Of a stretch of DNA of 64,000 nt, positions 59,068 through 64,000 are shown piece after piece. Numbering within the stretch: position 1 is the stretch's first letter; each line of letters starts with the position of its first letter. The notes under the pieces were generated by a model. That model had not been told where the DNA came from and searched no databases. It saw only the letters and a list, made by a program, of their open reading frames with translations. The translations under genes were made by a program, and so were the position numbers. This DNA is from Amaranthus tricolor (lineage: Eukaryota > Streptophyta > Magnoliopsida > Caryophyllales > Amaranthaceae): positions 19,827,773 to 19,891,772 of the forward strand of contig NC_080053.1 in NCBI RefSeq assembly GCF_026212465.1. Direction: 5' to 3'.

Positions 59068-60339
59068 CCCCCAACTTGAAAGGATTCATGAAAGAATGTC
59101 AATTTATTGTGCATGTAAAGCTGTAAATTTTTAAATGGATTAGATAGATTTTTTGTCACTTTGAATTGCTACATACACCAAAAGGGTTTTCACTTTGTTC
59201 ATGTAATATAGAAAATTTTAAAAATAGATTATGTATTGAGAAATTCAAGGTTAAAGTTATCAGGATTGAGATTATACTTTAAATTGTTTAGAGGGGTATG
59301 ATTGAATCGTAATTTGTACGAATTATGATCCTACGGATAAAATTAATTAAGCAAATATATTTAGTATCTAATTATAAATATTCATTTCAAATTTTTAAAT
59401 TAATGACTTAAAATTTCTTTATTTTCAAGAAAAAATGGAAAATCTTTTAATACTAAGTTAAAAACTCTTTATCTATAAGAAACCTCATTTGTAACATATC
59501 ACTAAGAAATATTTTAATGCAGTCACTAAATTTGTTGGATTGGACTGTTTTATTTTAAGATCGAAAAATTATGTTATAATTCTACCTATCAAAATCATAA
59601 AATCTTAGTAATATTATGATTCTATTTATAATTGAAATGGCTCATATAATTGTAGATTTTACAATTATAAGATTCGCATTTAAGTACTTCTATCATAAAC
59701 GAATATATCTTGATTGAGTTTATCAAAGTGGTCCTTTTAATTGAAATGACTTGTTAGTTCTTTAATACTTTTTCTCACTTTACCCCTTTAAAATTTAAAA
59801 ATATTACACTTTTTCTCTTTCATATGTAGTCTCATTTGACCACCTAAAAAATAGTAAAAAGCCAATTAGAATACGTGAGTCCCTTTTATTTATATGGTAT
59901 AAAGGAATTTTGTACGAAGATTTTAAAATGACAGAAAATTGAATTTTGCAAATGGTATTAAGAGTGTATTTAGATTAAATGAAATGGAGGGAAAGAAAGG
60001 GGAAGGATTTGGAGCGATGAGAGATTACTTAATTGGATAATAAAGTCATAAGAAAGTGATTTAGAGAGATTAGATGGATGTTTTTTTGTCTAGGTATTAA
60101 TTTTTCAAAGTTAAATAGATTTAACAATTATGTGTGGTGGTCAAGGGTTGAGGTCATGGCTAAAGTTTTCTGTTTCAGCTGAGAGCCGAGTGGTTGGCAA
60201 TGATGGCAGGCGTAAGGAGAAGGGTGGAAGAGGTTGTGGTGTTTCTGGATGATAGAGGAGGGTGGATGGGGGGATTGAGGTTGGGTAATTGGGGGTGATG
60301 ACAGGCGAAAGGACTGAATTTGAAAACAAAAACCATTTA
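59068..60339. other. Intergenic, no gene seen
   Basis: AT-rich; the ORF at 60141-60389 on the minus strand has no recognisable feature. Confidence 0.4.
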
Positions 60340-61365
60340 TGAGTAGAGAATGTTAGTGACAAAAATGCTTTGTCGCCAATTAGTGACATAGAGTTTTTAA
60401 ACCCAAATTTATAGCTAAACTTTTTTTAATTTAATGAAAGTGATTTCACAGAAATGGGGGGAAGGTGAAATTGAACAGTAAAAAATGTTTAACGACAAAG
60501 TATTTGTCGTCAACTTTGTCGCAAAACTATTTTTCAATTTCAAAATTCAAACTGAGCAAATTTTAGCGACAAGTTTGACGACAAAACTTTTGTCGCTAAC
60601 ATTTTTTTCATATTTTAAATACGGACTTCAATCTCTTTCTCATTTCATTCTTCAAACTTATATTCTCCTTCTTCTCAAACTTGTCTCTACTTAATAAATT
60701 TTTTTAGATTTTTGTCCAATTTTAATGGTTGTTTTATCTCAATTTAATTCATGTTGTTGTTGCTGTTTTTCTTTCCATTTTATGTTCAATTGTTTTTTTT
60801 ATTTTTTTTATGTTGATTTTAATGTTATTTTTTTCAAAATTTTGTCCAGCCCTGCCTGATGGATTTGGTGGATCCCTTGGATCGCATGATTTCTACGGCG
60901 GTGGTAGTCGCTTTAGTCGTAGTGGTTATTACTAATTTTTTTAGACATTGATTATTAAATACTCATTAATGTAAACAATTATTCTTGTAATATATATCTA
61001 ACTTTTAATCAATAATTAATTTAATCATAAATTTTTATTATAGTTTTTGAGTATTATTTATAAAAGAATAATTGAATATTTGTTATTATTGTTAAATAAT
61101 AATAGTAAAAATTACTATTATTATTTAATATAATGACAAATATTTAATTTTTTTAACAACCTGGAAATAAACTAGCGACAAAGTAGGTAATAAGATATTG
61201 AGTTATTCACCAAACTAGCAACAATTTTAACGACATAATTTTTCTTGGGGAAAAAAAATTTACTGATATAGTGTTTTGTCGACATTTCTATCCTAAACCT
61301 CTTTAGTGACAATTTAAGTGACAAAAACACTTTATCACGCTAAATCGTTTTCTAATTGTAGTGCA
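60340..61365. mobile_element. CACTA (En/Spm) element end, left part truncated
   Basis: The right end is TTCTAATTGTAGTG, i.e. CACTACAATTAGAA inverted, the CACTA signature. Subterminal GCGACAAA / TTTGTCGC / ACGACAAA motifs occur in both orientations at 60361-60380, 60492-60527, 60573-60600, 61158-61166 and 61285. The expected CACTA left terminus was not found, so the left boundary is approximate. 60849-60935 may hold a 3' exon (acceptor TTTTGTCCAG, then LPDGFGGSLGSHDFYGGGS to a stop) of unknown origin. Confidence 0.6.
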
Positions 61366-61367
61366 GG

Positions 61368-62243
<876 letters not shown>

Positions 62244-63079
62244 TTGATTGTAGTTAGGTGGTGGGGGTGTTTCAGAGTAAGAAAGAGGAGAATTGTTGGG
62301 GTTGAATTAAGGCCGAGTGGTTAGGGAGTTTGGTTTTAGATTTTTTTAAATTGGAAAAATTATTTAGAATAGTCTAATATTTTCATAATTTTTCTACAAT
62401 ATTTCACTTATTGATTAATCATGAATAATCCTAACTTTATGCGGTATTTTCTTAGAGAAACCTCGGATAACTGAATGACCTGCTATAACAAGTTTTATTT
62501 TTTTAAGAAAAGATAAATTAAATTAAAATTTCAAAAAAATATGTTTTAAAAATAATAAAATCTTTTATAATTTATAATTTAAAATTTCAAGTTTTTGCTC
62601 TAACTTTGTATTTATTTATTATATAAGGTGTTCAAAACTGACATAATGACCCGAAATTTACACGACATTGTAACCGAATCCGATTTGACCCGAATTTAAA
62701 AATGATTTACAATTATGTAACAACATTATGGACACAACACCCGATTTCAAAACCACCCAAAACACCTAACCCAAAATTAACAATGACCTGCACAAACCAT
62801 TAAATACTAGTTAAGCTATAAAAATATTAAAATCATATAGATTGAAATGAACTTAAATCATTGAAAAAGTTATATTTAACAAATGGAGGTGGAACTTTCC
62901 TATGATTATTATTTTTGAATAAATTAAGTGTTTTTGACTCCAACATATTTGCCTAATTAGTCTAAAAAAATATTAAAATTTAAATCGAAAAAATATAAAC
63001 ACACACTAAAAGGATGTATGTGAAATTATGAAAGATAATAATAATGATATTATAATATAAATTTATTAGTCTATTAAAA
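62244..63079. other. Intergenic, no gene seen
   Basis: AT-rich sequence with no supported feature. Confidence 0.4.
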
Positions 63080-63160
63080 TAATAGTTTAAATTAGAATTT
63101 GATCTCTTAACCTTAGATTACAAATGTGTTAGTCCAACCATTAAGCTATAGTAATTTTTG
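63080..63160 (-). repeat. SINE-like 5' region
   Basis: The minus strand has TAGCTTAATGGTTGGACTAA (box A-like), then GTAATCTAAGGTTAAGAGAT and GATCAAATTC (box B-like), 40 bases apart as in tRNA-derived SINEs. The 3' end is not defined. Confidence 0.4.
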
Positions 63161-63599
63161 TTATATTTATACTCTCATTAAACTATATATCATATTAATA
63201 AGGAGGACTAAAGCCAAATTTACAAGACATCACATTTTCAACAGGGGGGCCTGACCTCCCCAGCTTCGCCCATATTTTACCTTTTTGATACTTTAACTTT
63301 TCAATAACTTTTTTATCGCTTTAAAATTTTTATTTCTATTTTCTAAACAAAGTATCTCAATTTAAAAATTTATTTTCGATAAAGTACATGAAATCAAGCT
63401 TAATAGATGGTGAATTTAAAGCATTTTTAATTTTACATATATATAAAATGTAAAATTAAAATCTATAATGGGCAAAGCGCACTAGATGTGCGTTTCTAAC
63501 CTAGGCCGCCATAAGCATGGATCATGTGTTTATCCACGACGAAACACATATCCTATGCATTTTACTAATTTTCAAAATTTTAAAAGTTTTAATTGCCTT

Positions 63600-63604
<5 letters not shown>

Positions 63605-63653
<49 letters not shown>
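63605..63653. repeat. (ATT)16 microsatellite
   Basis: Uninterrupted ATT/TTA repeat of 49 bases. Confidence 0.95.
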
Positions 63654-63655
<2 letters not shown>

Positions 63656-63865
63656 AAATGATTATTCCTATATTCTATATCGTTATAAATAAAATTATTT
63701 TTACATCCAATAAAGCATATGGTATTGATGGCTTCAACAATTACTTCTACATGTCTCATTAAACATAGTCGATATAGACATTTTGTTCACCATTAGAGAA
63801 TTCTTCTCGTCTAGTAAGCTTCTTGAAACTTGGAATCTTATTGCCTTATTCTCTCCCCTATATCA

Positions 63866-64000
63866 AAAGCGCTTGTGGCTTAACGGATAGAGCTATCTGT
63901 ATATTGAGCAGAAGGTTTGAGGTTCGGCTCCTACGGGACGTAGGTATCAGCTGAGGGGTTTCTTGACTGCACGCATCCTCTTAACTCCCTGCGGGGAACA
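63866..64000 (+). repeat. tRNA-derived SINE-like sequence, running off the window
   Basis: GCGCTTGTGGCTTAACGGATAG has a box A (TGGCTTAACGG, 63876-63886) and GGTTCGGCTCC (63921-63931) a box B at the right spacing. The acceptor stem is not complementary, so it is not a functional tRNA. The 3' part is beyond the edge. Confidence 0.5.

Noticed and set aside
62309..62330. GGCCGAGTGGTTAGGGAG, resembling the D arm of tRNA-Leu/Ser
   Set aside because: No anticodon arm, box B or acceptor pairing follows.

Overview
The window is AT-rich nuclear DNA of a flowering plant, almost certainly a eudicot. The evidence is two intron-rich plant genes (a RLCK-VI/RBK-type receptor-like cytoplasmic kinase and an ATG18g/h-type autophagy protein), a nuclear tRNA-Glu gene, and plant-type Ty1/Copia, Ty3/chromovirus, TRIM, MITE, CACTA and SINE sequences. 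I cannot place the species from sequence alone.

Layout. 1-15160: a tandem array of one SIRE/Maximus-like Copia retrotransposon on the minus strand, two 8.7-kb units sharing one LTR, running off the left edge. The two copies of the 6.46-kb overlap differ at only three sites that I can find, and both carry the same stop codons, a frameshift and a gag deletion. 15161-18976: TE-derived spacer with an inverted-repeat element, a possible old LTR and a tRNA-Glu(TTC) gene. 18977-24140: a complete but decayed 5.2-kb Copia element, minus strand. 24141-31300: stacked MITEs, including a 3.56-kb inverted-repeat element lying between two long (AT)n tracts, itself inside a second long-TIR element.

31673-44574: the kinase gene, nine coding exons predicted from phase-consistent splice sites (463 aa). 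Its first intron is 8.15 kb because it contains a complete sense-strand chromovirus (32321-37728, perfect 5-bp target duplication) and a TRIM. Its last intron uses a GC-AG splice pair. 44575-49760: intergenic, with three more inverted-repeat elements. 49761-58168: the ATG18g/h-like gene, nine predicted coding exons, about 975 aa, seven-bladed propeller plus BCAS3 domain. 58169-64000: intergenic, with a hairpin MITE, one end of a CACTA element, a foldback-like element centred on a (TA)n tract, and SINE-like sequences at the right edge.

The two host genes act in separate processes: ROP/RLCK signalling, and PI3P-dependent autophagy or endomembrane traffic. They are simply neighbours on the same strand. 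I found no bacterial-type operon, CRISPR or other new gene system. The most unusual items are the shared-LTR tandem array of an already dead retrotransposon, a strongly over-represented heptamer within it, and the nested insertion into (AT)n microsatellite.
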